In this document: positions 5,716 to 5,786 of the stretch, piece after piece
Position numbering within the stretch: the first letter of the stretch is position 1
How the letters are laid out: every line of letters starts with the position of its first letter
Origin: Psychromonas sp.
Lineage (GTDB): Bacteria > Pseudomonadota > Gammaproteobacteria > Enterobacterales > Psychromonadaceae
Length of the DNA: 5,786 nt
Assembly (NCBI GenBank): GCA_023145575.1
Contig: JAGLDN010000241.1
Span: 1-5,786 of the forward strand
Direction: 5' to 3'
Position numbers and translations under genes: made by a program
The notes under the pieces: model-generated
What the model saw: the letters and a program-made list of their open reading frames with translations, nothing else
Told to the model about the DNA's origin: nothing
Databases searched by the model: none

Positions 5716-5786
5716 ATGACTGAAATTATCACAATTCTAACTTTTTTACATCCACTACTTTCCTCTAAAACATATAAGCAACTACT
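5716..5786 (+). CDS. Partial gene at the window edge, probable transposase N-terminus
   Basis: An ATG at 5716, ten bases after AGGA (5702-5705), opens a frame that runs out of the window after 23 full codons: MTEIITILTFLHPL then LSSKTYKQLL. Short N-termini of this make (I..LT...P.LS..TY.QL) remind me of DDE transposases of IS4/IS701-type elements, which continue with a segment such as AMTGRVTMLGISRW. Only 23 residues are visible, so this is a resemblance and not an assignment. The hairpin in front of the start fits a transposase gene. If right, a second insertion sequence begins between about 5596 and 5660, though I could not locate its end. Confidence 0.42.
   Translation, partial: MTEIITILTFLHPLLSSKTYKQL

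Overview
The window is AT-rich bacterial DNA, most likely chromosome of a marine gammaproteobacterium of the Vibrio/Moritella/Psychromonas/Shewanella kind. The best evidence is the gene at 4774-5454, a close match to the DUF3334 family of those groups. The large intergenic spaces, a decayed insertion sequence and a second transposase-like start at the right edge point to a loosely packed, accessory-type stretch. No operon of more than one gene is visible.

Layout, left to right. 1-239 holds no gene I can support. 240-912 is a dead, internally deleted IS30-family insertion sequence. Both terminal inverted repeats are recognisable, and its transposase is broken by a large deletion, three TGA stops and a one-base frameshift. 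Its right end lies 47 bp before a complete 513-residue APC-superfamily amino-acid permease (960-2501, +). 2502-2946 is the space between convergent genes. It carries a 14-bp perfect hairpin inside a longer imperfect one and, directly after it, a 60-bp element with perfect 11-bp terminal inverted repeats flanked by perfect 8-bp direct repeats, the structure of a tiny MITE or transposon relic. 2947-3729 (-) encodes a protein that I align to M35/aspzincin (deuterolysin-type) metalloendopeptidases but that lacks the HExxH zinc motif. Its 5' end also looks damaged.

3785-4773 is almost 1 kb with no convincing gene, only small repeats, a hairpin and an orphan ribosome binding site. 4774-5454 (+) is the DUF3334 protein, whose layout and ExxN motif resemble CheX-type chemotaxis phosphatases. 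5455-5715 is a second gene-free stretch ending in a long imperfect hairpin that abuts the start codon of a gene cut off by the window edge (5716-5786, +), probably a transposase.

Nothing shows that the three main genes work together. They look like independent units separated by mobile-element debris. I find no CRISPR array, tRNA, rRNA, toxin-antitoxin pair or defence island. The most unusual points are the M35-like protein without catalytic residues and the 60-bp TIR/TSD element.
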